Assembly (NCBI GenBank): GCA_902567945.1
Contig: CACFOC010000004.1
Span: forward strand, 1 to 45,284
Direction of reading: 5' to 3'
Length of the DNA: 45,284 nt
Source: an uncultured Pelagibacteraceae bacterium
GTDB lineage: Bacteria; Pseudomonadota; Alphaproteobacteria; Pelagibacterales; Pelagibacteraceae
The notes beneath the pieces were generated by a model that saw only the letters and a list, made by a program, of their open reading frames with translations, was not told where the DNA came from and did not search any database. The translations under genes and the position numbers were made by a program. This document shows, one piece after another, positions 24,642 through 32,380 of this stretch. Every line of letters starts with the position of its first letter. Position 1 is the stretch's first letter.

Positions 24642-25241
24642 GTGGAAAAATTTATTTATTTCTTTGAAAGTTTAAGCATATGGATAGGCCGAGCTTTCGG
24701 TTGGTGTATCCTTATTTTGACTCTTTCTGTTACTTATGAAGTTTTTGTAAGATATGTGTTGAACGCTCCAACAGTATGGGCGTTTGATATGATGGTGCAA
24801 ATGTACGGCGGCTTATTTTTAATGGCTGGAGCATACGCATTAGCACAAGACGCCCATGTAAGAGGTGATGTTTTATATAGATTATTTCCTGCTAAAGCAC
24901 AGGCATGGGTGGATTTAATACTCTATATATTTTTCTTTTTTCCTGGGATGTTGGCTTTAGTTTGGTTTGGTTATGAAATAGCTAGTGACTCTTGGAGATA
25001 TAAAGAAGTTAGCTGGAATAGCCCTGCTCGAATTCAAATTTATTTTTTTAAATCTCTAATACCTCTTGCTGGAGGATTACTAATATTACAAGGAATCTCG
25101 GAATCTATGAGATGTATTCTTTGTATTAAAAATGGCACATGGATGAAAAGGCATGAAGATGTCAGAGAAACTGAAGAAGATTTAATTAAACAACAAGAAG
25201 AAGAACTAAGAAGAAAAAAAGCATTGGGGAAGGACAATTAA
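24642..25241 (+). CDS. dctQ: TRAP transporter small permease (DctQ)
   Basis: A 199-residue inner-membrane subunit with the family's four-helix plan: hydrophobic segments near residues 10-33, 45-68, 86-110 and 130-150. The motif EVFVRYVLNAPTVWAFDM near residues 31-48 and the ALAQDAHVRGDVLY segment are characteristic of DctQ. The C-terminal tail is highly charged (Glu/Lys/Arg). The start is a GTG at 24642 with an AGAGGGG ribosome-binding site just upstream. It abuts dctM with no gap, so the two membrane subunits are made together. Confidence 0.92.
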   Translation: MEKFIYFFESLSIWIGRAFGWCILILTLSVTYEVFVRYVLNAPTVWAFDMMVQMYGGLFLMAGAYALAQDAHVRGDVLYRLFPAKAQAWVDLILYIFFFFPGMLALVWFGYEIASDSWRYKEVSWNSPARIQIYFFKSLIPLAGGLLILQGISESMRCILCIKNGTWMKRHEDVRETEEDLIKQQEEELRRKKALGKDN

Positions 25242-26588
25242 ATGACTGATCCACAAGTAGCTATGTTAATGCTTTCATTGTTTATCTTTCTAGTTTTATT
25301 AGGCTTTCCTATAGCTTTTACACTTATTGCTATGGGCGTGGGTTTTGGTTATTACGCTTACTTCCAAGCAGACAATTTATTTAATAATCAAATTTTTTAT
25401 TTACTTAATCAAAATACCTATTCTGTAATGGAAAATGATGTTTTGGTTGCCATACCTTTATTTTTATTTATGGGTTATGTTGTTGAGCGTGCAAATATTG
25501 TTAATAGATTATTTTTTAGTTTACAATTAGCCACGCGACATCTTCCAGGATCAATGGCTGTAGCAGCGCTTGCTACCTGTGCAATATTTGCTACTGCTAG
25601 CGGAATCATTGGGGCAGTCGTTACATTAATGGGACTACTAGCTTTCCCAGCTATGGTTAAAGCTGGTTATCACAGGGGCTTTGCCTCTGGGGTAATTTGT
25701 GCTGGTGGAACTTTAGGAATATTAATTCCTCCAAGTATTATGCTTATTGTTTATGCGGCTATAGCTGAATTATCTCCGTTGAGACTTTACGCAGCAGCAA
25801 TTTTTCCTGGTTTTTTATTAGCTGGTTTTTATATGATTTATGTTGTTACCCGTGCATATTTTAATCCAAGTCTTGCACCAAAACCTATAGAAGAAGAAGT
25901 TCCGCCATCAAGAGTTATTTTACTTCAGCTGTTAACTTCTTTTGTTCCTCTAGCATTATTAATTTTAACAGTACTTGGCTCAATTTTACTCGGATTAGCA
26001 ACCCCAGCAGAGGCTGCTGCAATCGGTGCGTTTGGAGGATTGTTTTTAGCTTTTTGTTACAGAGCACTTAATTGGAAAACATTAAAACAATCGATTTTCT
26101 TAACAGCCAAAACAACCGCCATGGTTTGTTGGTTATTTGTTGGTTCTTGGACTTTTGCCTCGGTTTTTTCATATCTAGGTGGTCATGCAATAATTGAACA
26201 TTGGATTCTTGCTATGAACTTGGAGCCTTGGCAATTTCTTGTTCTAGTTCAGTTAATAATTTTTTTACTTGGTTGGCCTTTAGAATGGACAGAAATATTA
26301 ATTATTTTTGTTCCAATTTTTTTACCTATGCTTGATGCATTTGGTGTGAACCCATACTTTTTTGCTATGTTGGTTGCTTTAAACCTTCAAACTTCGTTTC
26401 TGACTCCACCTATGGCGATGGCAGCTTATTATTTAAAGGGTGTGGTTGGAGATGAGATTGAATTAATAGACATATTTAAAAGCATCATGCCTTATTTGGC
26501 CATAGTAATATTCACAATGGTTCTTATGTATAATTTTCCGGGGATAGCATTATATTTACCAGATTACTTTTTTGGTATTGCTAAATAG
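25242..26588 (+). CDS. dctM: TRAP transporter large permease (DctM)
   Basis: A 448-residue inner-membrane transporter subunit that carries the sodium-coupled transport path. More than ten hydrophobic helices are visible. Typical DctM motifs are PLFLFMGYVVERA, the ATCAIFATASGIIGAVVTLM segment, GYHRGFASGVICAGGTLGILIPPS, LATPAEAAAIGAFGG and PPMAMAAYYLKGV. The length is at the upper end of normal. It follows dctQ directly and an amidase gene starts five bases after it. With the TakP-like binding protein it forms a complete TRAP transporter. Confidence 0.95.
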   Translation: MTDPQVAMLMLSLFIFLVLLGFPIAFTLIAMGVGFGYYAYFQADNLFNNQIFYLLNQNTYSVMENDVLVAIPLFLFMGYVVERANIVNRLFFSLQLATRHLPGSMAVAALATCAIFATASGIIGAVVTLMGLLAFPAMVKAGYHRGFASGVICAGGTLGILIPPSIMLIVYAAIAELSPLRLYAAAIFPGFLLAGFYMIYVVTRAYFNPSLAPKPIEEEVPPSRVILLQLLTSFVPLALLILTVLGSILLGLATPAEAAAIGAFGGLFLAFCYRALNWKTLKQSIFLTAKTTAMVCWLFVGSWTFASVFSYLGGHAIIEHWILAMNLEPWQFLVLVQLIIFLLGWPLEWTEILIIFVPIFLPMLDAFGVNPYFFAMLVALNLQTSFLTPPMAMAAYYLKGVVGDEIELIDIFKSIMPYLAIVIFTMVLMYNFPGIALYLPDYFFGIAK

Positions 26589-26593
26589 AATTA

Positions 26594-27928
26594 ATGTCTG
26601 CACTTAATACTTCCGTAGTAGAAATGGTTAAATCTATTAAAAAGGGCGAAATTACATCAGAAGAACTTGTAAAAAATTATATAAAAGAAATAAAAAAAAA
26701 AGAAAAAAATGTAGAAGCTTGGGAGTTTTTCGATGAAGAACTTGCAATTACTCAAGCAAAAAAATTAGATTTACTGCATCAATCAGGCAATCATGGCGAC
26801 CTTCATGGTATTCCAGTTGGTATTAAAGATATTTTTGATACAGCGGATATGCCAACAACTGATGGTACTGAGATTCATAAGAACAATCCAAGTTTAAATG
26901 ATTGTACGGTTGTTTCGAAATTAAAACAGGCAGGAGCAGTTATTATGGGCAAGACTGTAACATGTGAACTTGCGTATTATTCACCTGGAAAAACTAAAAA
27001 TCCACATGATCCTAATAGAACTCCTGGCGGATCATCAAGTGGTTCCGCTGCAGCTGTAGCTTCACATATGGTTCCACTTGCTGTTGGCAGCCAAACTAAT
27101 GGATCAGTAATTAGACCTGCCTCTTACTGCGGCGTAGTAGGATATAAACCTACTAGGGGATTAATTTCACGACACTTAGTATTACAGGTGTCTAGAAAAT
27201 TAGATCAGATAGGAGTTTTTTCCAACTCTGTGGAAGATGCTGCATTAATTAGCGAACAACTTATTGGTTATGATAAACAGGATCCCGATACATCTTTAAA
27301 CCCTAAACCAAAATTATTAGCTGCTTCCCAGCAAAAACCTCCAATGGAGCCAGTGTTGGCCTATATTAAATTGCCTTTTATGGACAAATTAGAAGAAGAT
27401 ACAAAAGAAGGTTTTGAAGAAATAAAAGATGAAATAAAAAATAAACTAAAAGGCAAAATAGATGAAGTTGAACTTCCAGAAGGTTTTAAAGGTATTCCAG
27501 ATTGGCATAAAATAATTATGGAGGCAGACATGGCTTCTTCTTTTTCTAAAGAATATAAATCTTCTAAAAATAAATTAAGTGATAAAATTGTAGAGGCTAT
27601 TGAAAGAGGAATGAAATATACCTCAGTTGAGTATAACGATGCCCTATCAAAAATAGACACAGCAAATACTTTCTTTAAACAATTTTTTCATGATTACGAT
27701 GCAATCTTAACTCCTGGAGCATCAGGCGAGGCTCCTAAGGGTTTAGAATTTACGGGTAATCCTATTTTTTGTACAGTTTGGACTTATTGCGGAATGCCTT
27801 CTATTAGCTTACCATTACTTCAGGGAAATAACGGTCTGCCAATAGGAGTGCAATTGGTATCATCACTTTTTGATGATGAAAGATTATTTAGAAATGCAAA
27901 TTGGTTAACAAGTAAAATTAAGAAATGA
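26594..27928 (+). CDS. Amidase-signature family hydrolase
   Basis: A 444-residue amidase of the Ser-cisSer-Lys type. The catalytic Lys lies in GIPVGIKDIFDT, the glycine/serine-rich loop with the cis-Ser in TPGGSSSGSAAAVA, and the nucleophilic Ser in QTNGSVIRPASYCGVVGYKP. The C-terminus has the family's LPIGVQLV segment. It lacks the features that would mark it as GatA, so it should hydrolyse a small amide rather than amidate tRNA; the substrate is unknown. It sits five bases after dctM, suggesting that its substrate or product may be linked to the imported compound. It overlaps the next small gene by four bases. Confidence 0.88.
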   Translation: MSALNTSVVEMVKSIKKGEITSEELVKNYIKEIKKKEKNVEAWEFFDEELAITQAKKLDLLHQSGNHGDLHGIPVGIKDIFDTADMPTTDGTEIHKNNPSLNDCTVVSKLKQAGAVIMGKTVTCELAYYSPGKTKNPHDPNRTPGGSSSGSAAAVASHMVPLAVGSQTNGSVIRPASYCGVVGYKPTRGLISRHLVLQVSRKLDQIGVFSNSVEDAALISEQLIGYDKQDPDTSLNPKPKLLAASQQKPPMEPVLAYIKLPFMDKLEEDTKEGFEEIKDEIKNKLKGKIDEVELPEGFKGIPDWHKIIMEADMASSFSKEYKSSKNKLSDKIVEAIERGMKYTSVEYNDALSKIDTANTFFKQFFHDYDAILTPGASGEAPKGLEFTGNPIFCTVWTYCGMPSISLPLLQGNNGLPIGVQLVSSLFDDERLFRNANWLTSKIKK

Positions 27929-28113
27929 AATTAAGTGAAAAAATAACAATTATATTAGGCATAGCTCTTGTTGCAACATTTGTAATAGGTTTAGCTTGGA
28001 GTATAAGCACAGGTCTTGCTGGATTTTGGAGAGGACTTCCTTTTTGGTTTATCGTAATATTCTGTCTTTATCTACTTATTATAGATTCTTTAAAGGCACT
28101 TAGAAATAAATAA
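27925..28113 (+). CDS. Small membrane protein, unknown function
   Basis: A 62-residue protein with two hydrophobic helices, about residues 7-28 and 33-54, and a basic end (KALRNK). I do not recognise it. Its ATG overlaps the amidase stop by four bases (ATGA), which supports translation and operon membership with the TRAP-amidase genes. It meets the zinc-ribbon gene tail to tail with one base between stops. Confidence 0.6.
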   Translation: MKLSEKITIILGIALVATFVIGLAWSISTGLAGFWRGLPFWFIVIFCLYLLIIDSLKALRNK

Positions 28114-28114
28114 A

Positions 28115-28762
28115 TTAATAAGAGTCAATTAAATCTTTAACTATTATAATCATATTTTTAAATGTTTCTGAAAAATATTCTAGTTGTAAATTTAATAATT
28201 CAAGAAAGTACTCTACTTCAGGAAAATAATAAATTAAATCATTTTCAAATGTTTTTATTACTCCCACAATAGAAAAAATAACTATTATTGATAATAAAAT
28301 AAAACTAAAAAATCCCAATCCTTTCTTGGGGTTATAGATATCAGGTAATTGTTTTGTATTATTTATGGCGCCAGATGGATCAACATCTTTTTTAGATCGT
28401 TTTTGTTTTTTTTGAATTGGTTCTGTTTTTTTTCTTCCTGTTAATTTATCAAGTTCTTTCCCAATTTTTTTTTTGGCAAACAAACCGGTTTTACCAGACG
28501 GCAACAATTCTGCCCATTGACTTCCTAAAAATTTATAAGTTTTACCATCAGAAGCTTTTATTTCCTCAACAGATAAACTTTCATTGGTTTCTTTTGGTGT
28601 TACTTTTGTGGCAGTTTTCTTTGTGACTGGCGTAATGTTTGAAGTTGGCATTTGGTGCCAAGTAGTTGAGCAGTATCCACACTGAACTGTTCTTCCTTCA
28701 TTTGGAATATCTGCATCTTTTACTACAAATTTTTTTGAACAACTTTCACACTGTATAATCAT
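28115..28762 (-). CDS. Zinc-ribbon (MJ0042-type) membrane-anchored protein
   Basis: A 215-residue protein. The N-terminus is a zinc ribbon of the MJ0042 type, with CESCSKKF and, after the basic strand, CGYCSTTWHQMP giving the four cysteines. A Thr/Lys/Glu-rich linker follows, then a short conserved-looking KTYKFLGSQWAELLPSGKTGLF stretch. A basic segment precedes one transmembrane helix near residues 152-171 (FFSFILLSIIVIFSIVGVI), with a Tyr/Phe-rich C-terminus beyond. Alphaproteobacteria often have such zinc-finger/transmembrane proteins; their role is unclear, though a regulatory or assembly role is often assumed. It lies downstream of a 56-residue gene on the same strand. Confidence 0.8.
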   Translation of the reverse strand: MIIQCESCSKKFVVKDADIPNEGRTVQCGYCSTTWHQMPTSNITPVTKKTATKVTPKETNESLSVEEIKASDGKTYKFLGSQWAELLPSGKTGLFAKKKIGKELDKLTGRKKTEPIQKKQKRSKKDVDPSGAINNTKQLPDIYNPKKGLGFFSFILLSIIVIFSIVGVIKTFENDLIYYFPEVEYFLELLNLQLEYFSETFKNMIIIVKDLIDSY

Positions 28763-28790
28763 TTAATTTTATCTTAAAAACTTAGTTATT

Positions 28791-28961
28791 CTATTCAATC
28801 ATTTGATCAAGAACAAGGATTTCGCTTTTATCTGATTTTGCTTGATTGTTAAGAGTTAAAACTTCATTTTTTGTATCTATTTCTTTGTTTTTCTTTCTTT
28901 GTATTTTAGAAATACTATCTATTGCACTTAAAATATCGTTTATTTTATATTCCTTTGTCAT
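28791..28961 (-). CDS. 56-residue protein, probable small gene
   Basis: A short open frame on the minus strand from the ATG at 28961 to the TAG at 28791. It begins MTKEYKINDILSAIDSISKI and ends SEILVLDQMIE. It is strongly charged, with no membrane segment, and could form an amphipathic helix. It fills an otherwise empty 240-base gap and lies 28 bases ahead of the zinc-ribbon gene in the same direction, which argues for a real gene. I cannot name a family with confidence. The C-terminal LDQMIE-like end is reminiscent of short peptides that dock onto a partner. Confidence 0.5.
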   Translation of the reverse strand: MTKEYKINDILSAIDSISKIQRKKNKEIDTKNEVLTLNNQAKSDKSEILVLDQMIE

Positions 28962-29005
28962 GATTTTTTAAAAGCTTATGATAAGTTAAATATACAAAAT
29001 ATAAA

Positions 29006-29842
29006 ATGAATTTTTTGTTTAAAAAAAACTTGATAAAAATGAACTATTTTGGACCAATATTGTTAGTTTTTGTAGCAATTTATTTTTTTGTTCTCATTTC
29101 TACATATATTTTTCAGAGAAACTTATTATACCATCCAATGGAAAATAATTATTTTGGAGATAAACTCAATGTTTCAGTTACAAAAATAAAAATAAAAACT
29201 CAAGATAATATTGAACTTTTATCTTGGTATCATAATAAAGATTCCAACAAATATAAAACCATACTTTTTTTACATGGAAATGCAGGATCTTTAGAAAATA
29301 GAATACATAAAATTAATCACTTTAAAGATATGAATGTTAATTTTCTTATTATTGCTTGGAGAGGGTTTAGTAAAAATAAAGGGAGTCCTACAGAAAAAGG
29401 CCTCTACAAAGATGCAAGAGGTGCTGTTGAATGGTTAAAATCTAAAGGTATTGAAGAAAGCGATATAATAATTTATGGAGAATCGTTAGGGACGGGAGTT
29501 GCAGTTGAAATAGCACAAAATAAAAATTTTGCAGGGGTTATATTAGAATCCCCCTTTACGTCAATGGTAGATGCCGGAAAAGACAAATATCCATTTTTAC
29601 CTGTAAGATTGTTACTCAAAGATAAATATGAAAGTGATAAGAAAATAAAAAATGTAAATTCCCCTATATTAATTATGCACGGCAAAGTTGATAAAATCGT
29701 CCCATTTCATATGGGTAAAAAAATGTATGAATTAGCAAATGAACCTAAACATTATTATTTTTCAGAATATGACGACCATATGATGGAATACAATGAAAAG
29801 CTTTTAAATGCGTTAAAAAAATTTATTTACGGCTTAAATTAA
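29006..29842 (+). CDS. Alpha/beta hydrolase with N-terminal membrane anchor (BEM46/YqkD type)
   Basis: A 278-residue alpha/beta hydrolase. A single hydrophobic helix near residues 14-36 anchors it in the membrane. The hydrolase domain shows the oxyanion motif LFLHGNAGS, the nucleophile elbow YGESLGTG with Ser, the ILIMHGKVDKIVPF segment with the acid Asp, and a C-terminal His in EYDDHMMEYN. This matches the BEM46/YqkD-like group, which acts on unknown esters. The start could be the ATG at 29006 or the ATG at 29039 (MNYFGPILL); neither has a clear ribosome-binding site. A terminator-like hairpin follows 21 bases after its stop. Confidence 0.88.
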   Translation: MNFLFKKNLIKMNYFGPILLVFVAIYFFVLISTYIFQRNLLYHPMENNYFGDKLNVSVTKIKIKTQDNIELLSWYHNKDSNKYKTILFLHGNAGSLENRIHKINHFKDMNVNFLIIAWRGFSKNKGSPTEKGLYKDARGAVEWLKSKGIEESDIIIYGESLGTGVAVEIAQNKNFAGVILESPFTSMVDAGKDKYPFLPVRLLLKDKYESDKKIKNVNSPILIMHGKVDKIVPFHMGKKMYELANEPKHYYFSEYDDHMMEYNEKLLNALKKFIYGLN

Positions 29843-29863
29843 GTCACAATTCTAACAAATAAG

Positions 29864-29907
29864 TTTCACAAAAAATAATTAGATTTATTTTGTGAAATTT
29901 TTTTTTT
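29864..29907 (+). terminator. Rho-independent terminator overlapping the next gene's start
   Basis: TTTCACAAAA (29864-29873) pairs with TTTTGTGAAA (29888-29897); a further TAA/TTA step pairs after a two-base bulge. A run of ten T (29898-29907) follows. It should end the alpha/beta hydrolase transcript. The GTG start codon of the next gene lies in the right arm of the stem, and the T-run encodes phenylalanines of its signal peptide. Confidence 0.7.
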
Positions 29908-30470
29908 ATTACCTTATCTTTTTTGTTTTTTTTCTTAACGTTAAAGGAAATTCAAATGAAACCTCACCCTTACAATTAGACTATCAACAAGTTATTAATA
30001 TTGGGGAAATGCAATCGCACGACAATAAATTTACTTTATATTTTAAAACACGAGAAAAAGCTGTTTTAGCCAAAGGTGAAGAAGTTAATTATATAAATGA
30101 CTATCCTCAAGATTTGTATTATTTGCAACACGACACTGGAAAAATTTATCCACTAATCACTTATGATTGGTTTCCAAAAAAAATTAAGGAATTAGGTACA
30201 AGTTATGGTTTACCGATTTTTCCCGAAGATTTTGCCTATTATTTGTTAAATGATAACGAAACTTTAATAATGGTAAGTGGTATAAAATCTATTAAATCTA
30301 ATTATAAATTTAATCTCAAAAATCAAAGACTTGAAATTCTTAACAGAAAAGAAAGTTATAAATTAAGATTTGTATTTTCACTATTAAAAAACTGCGGATT
30401 CAAAAACCTGAATTCAACATATGAATGTTCATTCTATAAACCTTTGATTTCAGAAAATCTTATCAGGTAA
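29892..30470 (+). CDS. Secreted protein, unknown function
   Basis: A 192-residue protein of no recognised family. Residues 1-19 are a very Phe-rich signal peptide (MKFFFYYLIFFVFFLNVKG). The mature part is mixed beta and polar, with Tyr-rich stretches, two cysteines in NCGFKNLNSTYECSF near the C-terminus that could form a disulphide, and no membrane segment. The start is a GTG inside the hairpin of the preceding gene's terminator, with no ribosome-binding site seen. The ten-T run at codons 3-6 could make the reading frame slippery. It ends one base from the ftsY stop on the other strand. Confidence 0.6.
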   Translation: MKFFFYYLIFFVFFLNVKGNSNETSPLQLDYQQVINIGEMQSHDNKFTLYFKTREKAVLAKGEEVNYINDYPQDLYYLQHDTGKIYPLITYDWFPKKIKELGTSYGLPIFPEDFAYYLLNDNETLIMVSGIKSIKSNYKFNLKNQRLEILNRKESYKLRFVFSLLKNCGFKNLNSTYECSFYKPLISENLIR

Positions 30471-30471
30471 T

Positions 30472-31386
30472 TTAATTAGACATTATTGCATTTGCATAAT
30501 GTTCAGCATCGAAAGCTTGGAGATCATCTTCTTTTTCTCCCATACCTAAGGCTATAATTGGTAATTTAAATTTTTTACCTACCGCCAATAATATCCCGCC
30601 TTTTGCTGTCCCATCTAATTTAGTCATAATAATTCCAGTAATTGGAGTAATTTTTTTAAATTCTTCTACTTGATTAATTGCACTCTGGCCAGTAGTAGCA
30701 TCTAATATAAGAAATGTTTCATGAGGCGCGTTAGTGTCTATTTTTTTTACAACTTTTGCTATTTTTTTAAACTCATCCATTAAATTTTTTTTATTTTGTA
30801 ACCTGCCAGCTGTATCAATAAGTAAATAATCCGAATTATTTTTTTTTGCATATTCTAATGCTTTATAAGCTACTGAAGCAGGATCAGCGCCCTCGTGAGA
30901 TTTAATTATATCAGCATTAATCTTTTTTGCCCAAACATCCAATTGATTTACCGCAGCTGCTCTAAACGTATCTGCGGCCCCCAGAACTATTTTTTTTTTA
31001 TTTTGTCCTAAAATTTTTCCCAGTTTTCCAATTGTAGTTGTCTTTCCAACACCATTTACACCCGCAACTAAAATTACACTTGGGTTATTTATATGTATAT
31101 TTTTTAAATTTTTTTCAAGTGGTTTTAATATTTTTGAAGCGTAATTAGAAAAAATTTTAAAAATTTCATCTTTACTGGCGTTTTTTGGATCTATTTTAGT
31201 ATTAGCAAATTTTTCTCTTAATTCTTTTGCAGCTTCAACACCTACGTCAGATTGAATTAAAAAATCTTCTAGCTCATTAAGTATATTTTCATCAATCTTT
31301 TTTTTAAAAATTAATTCATTCAAACCAGATGATAAACTTCTTGAACTTTTACTTAAGCCTAACTTAAACTTTTCAAAAATATTCAT
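30472..31386 (-). CDS. ftsY: Signal recognition particle receptor FtsY
   Basis: FtsY is the membrane-associated GTPase that pairs with Ffh to hand ribosomes making membrane proteins to the translocon. The N-terminal helical bundle (residues 1-80) is followed by the GTPase domain: GVNGVGKTTTIGKLG, the DTFRAAAVNQL insertion-box motif, DTAGRLQNKKNLMDE, TKLDGTAKGG and the closing region GMGEKEDDLQAFD. At 304 residues it lacks the long acidic domain of E. coli FtsY; membrane binding would rely on the short basic N-terminal helix. It follows dapF by two bases. The usual alphaproteobacterial neighbour mtaB between dapF and ftsY is absent. Confidence 0.97.
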   Translation of the reverse strand: MNIFEKFKLGLSKSSRSLSSGLNELIFKKKIDENILNELEDFLIQSDVGVEAAKELREKFANTKIDPKNASKDEIFKIFSNYASKILKPLEKNLKNIHINNPSVILVAGVNGVGKTTTIGKLGKILGQNKKKIVLGAADTFRAAAVNQLDVWAKKINADIIKSHEGADPASVAYKALEYAKKNNSDYLLIDTAGRLQNKKNLMDEFKKIAKVVKKIDTNAPHETFLILDATTGQSAINQVEEFKKITPITGIIMTKLDGTAKGGILLAVGKKFKLPIIALGMGEKEDDLQAFDAEHYANAIMSN

Positions 31387-31388
31387 GA

Positions 31389-32216
31389 TTAAATATCAAC
31401 TATAATTTTTTCAATCTCAGAAACTTTACCTGTCATGTAAATATTATTATCTTTTTTCCAATTAATATTTAATACTCCTCCTAAAAATTCTATATCTACA
31501 CATCTTTCATTTAATTTAAGAATGGCACCCGAAACTGCTGTAGCACATGCTGCTGTTCCACATGCTTTAGTTAAACCAACGCCACGCTCCCAAACTTTTA
31601 CTTTAACAGTTTTACTATTTTTAATATTAGCTAAAGTAACATTGCATTTTTCCGGAAAATAATCATGGGTTTCTATTTTAGGACCAATTTCTTTTAAATT
31701 AAATTGATTTAAATCTTCAACAAAAAAAATTATATGGGGGTTTCCAATACTTAATGAAAAGCCACCTTTGATTTCATCTCCATTTATACTATTAATTTTT
31801 ATTTCTAAATTTTCATTATTCATCTTTTTTGATAAGGGTATTTTTTTCCATTCAAAATTAGGTTGGCCCATGTTTATGCTCACCAAATTTTTATCATTTA
31901 ATTCTGCCCTCAAAATCCCAACTTTTGTTCTTAAAGATATTTTTTTACTATTATTTTCTTTCATCAAGAAATATGCAACACATCTAGAACCATTACCGCA
32001 TGCTGAAATTTCATTTCCATCAGAATTAAAAAATTTTAGAAATGCATTACTACTTTCATCTTTTTCAATAAAAATTACTTGATCACAGCCAATATTATTT
32101 CTATCTGAAATTTTTATGATTTGATCTTTGGAAAGAGAAATAGATTTTTCTCTTCTATCAAATATGATGAAGTCATTGCCTAATCCATCCATTTTATAAG
32201 CTTCTAAATTGTTCAT
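31389..32216 (-). CDS. dapF: Diaminopimelate epimerase
   Basis: DapF converts LL- to meso-diaminopimelate for lysine and peptidoglycan synthesis. The two catalytic cysteines are visible in SACGNGSRC and TKACGTAAC. YKMDGLGNDFIIFD, the GNPHIIFFV segment and EKCNVTLANI also fit the family. I choose the ATG at 32216 (MNNLEAYKMDG), giving 275 residues, rather than an upstream TTG. It is co-directional with ftsY, two bases apart, and divergent from ffh across a 164-base region that holds three hairpins. Confidence 0.96.
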   Translation of the reverse strand: MNNLEAYKMDGLGNDFIIFDRREKSISLSKDQIIKISDRNNIGCDQVIFIEKDESSNAFLKFFNSDGNEISACGNGSRCVAYFLMKENNSKKISLRTKVGILRAELNDKNLVSINMGQPNFEWKKIPLSKKMNNENLEIKINSINGDEIKGGFSLSIGNPHIIFFVEDLNQFNLKEIGPKIETHDYFPEKCNVTLANIKNSKTVKVKVWERGVGLTKACGTAACATAVSGAILKLNERCVDIEFLGGVLNINWKKDNNIYMTGKVSEIEKIIVDI

Positions 32217-32239
32217 ATTTTTAGTTTTATCTTTATTTA

Positions 32240-32268
32240 TTGACTTTTTGAACCTCAATATGTAGTTT
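32240..32268 (+). promoter_or_regulatory. Possible promoter for the ffh leader
   Basis: TTGACT (32240-32245), a good -35 match, is followed 17 bases later by TAGTTT (32263-32268), a poor -10 match. Transcription from here would start near 32275, just before the first hairpin of the structured region. This would give ffh a roughly 105-base leader. Confidence 0.3.
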
Positions 32269-32279
32269 GCTGCCTATTC

Positions 32280-32355
32280 CCGCAAAAGGAAGTTTTTGCG
32301 GTGCCTTTGGAAACAAAGGGATCGACACTAGTCAGCGAAGGTTCGCCCACTAGTG
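32280..32355 (+). ncRNA. Three-hairpin structured leader or small RNA ahead of ffh
   Basis: Three perfect stem-loops lie in a row. Hairpin 1 is CCGCAAAA/TTTTGCGG (32280-32287, 32294-32301) with loop GGAAGT. Hairpin 2 is CCTTTG-GAAA-CAAAGG (32304-32319), closed by a GNRA tetraloop when read on the plus strand. Hairpin 3 is CACTAGT/ACTAGTG (32326-32332, 32349-32355) with an inner GCGA-AGGT-TCGC stem. The segment is far more GC-rich than the surroundings and contains no open frame. The tetraloop favours plus-strand transcription, as an ffh leader or separate RNA. I do not recognise a known class, and it lacks the SRP RNA domain IV signature. Confidence 0.45.
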
Positions 32356-32380
32356 CAATTTGTGCTGGAATAAATGAATT

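Noticed and set aside
31768-32082. Plus-strand open frame inside dapF
   Set aside because: Antisense shadow of a gene whose catalytic cysteines and length are intact.
32314-32345. tmRNA-like or tRNA-like segment (GGGATCGAC and GGTTCG words)
   Set aside because: No tag reading frame, no acceptor stem and too short. The words fall inside simple hairpins.
32271-32380. 4.5S (SRP) RNA between dapF and ffh
   Set aside because: On neither strand can the domain IV pattern be formed (GGAA-type tetraloop with the asymmetric loop carrying AGCAG opposite CAGG). The region folds as three separate hairpins instead of one long rod.
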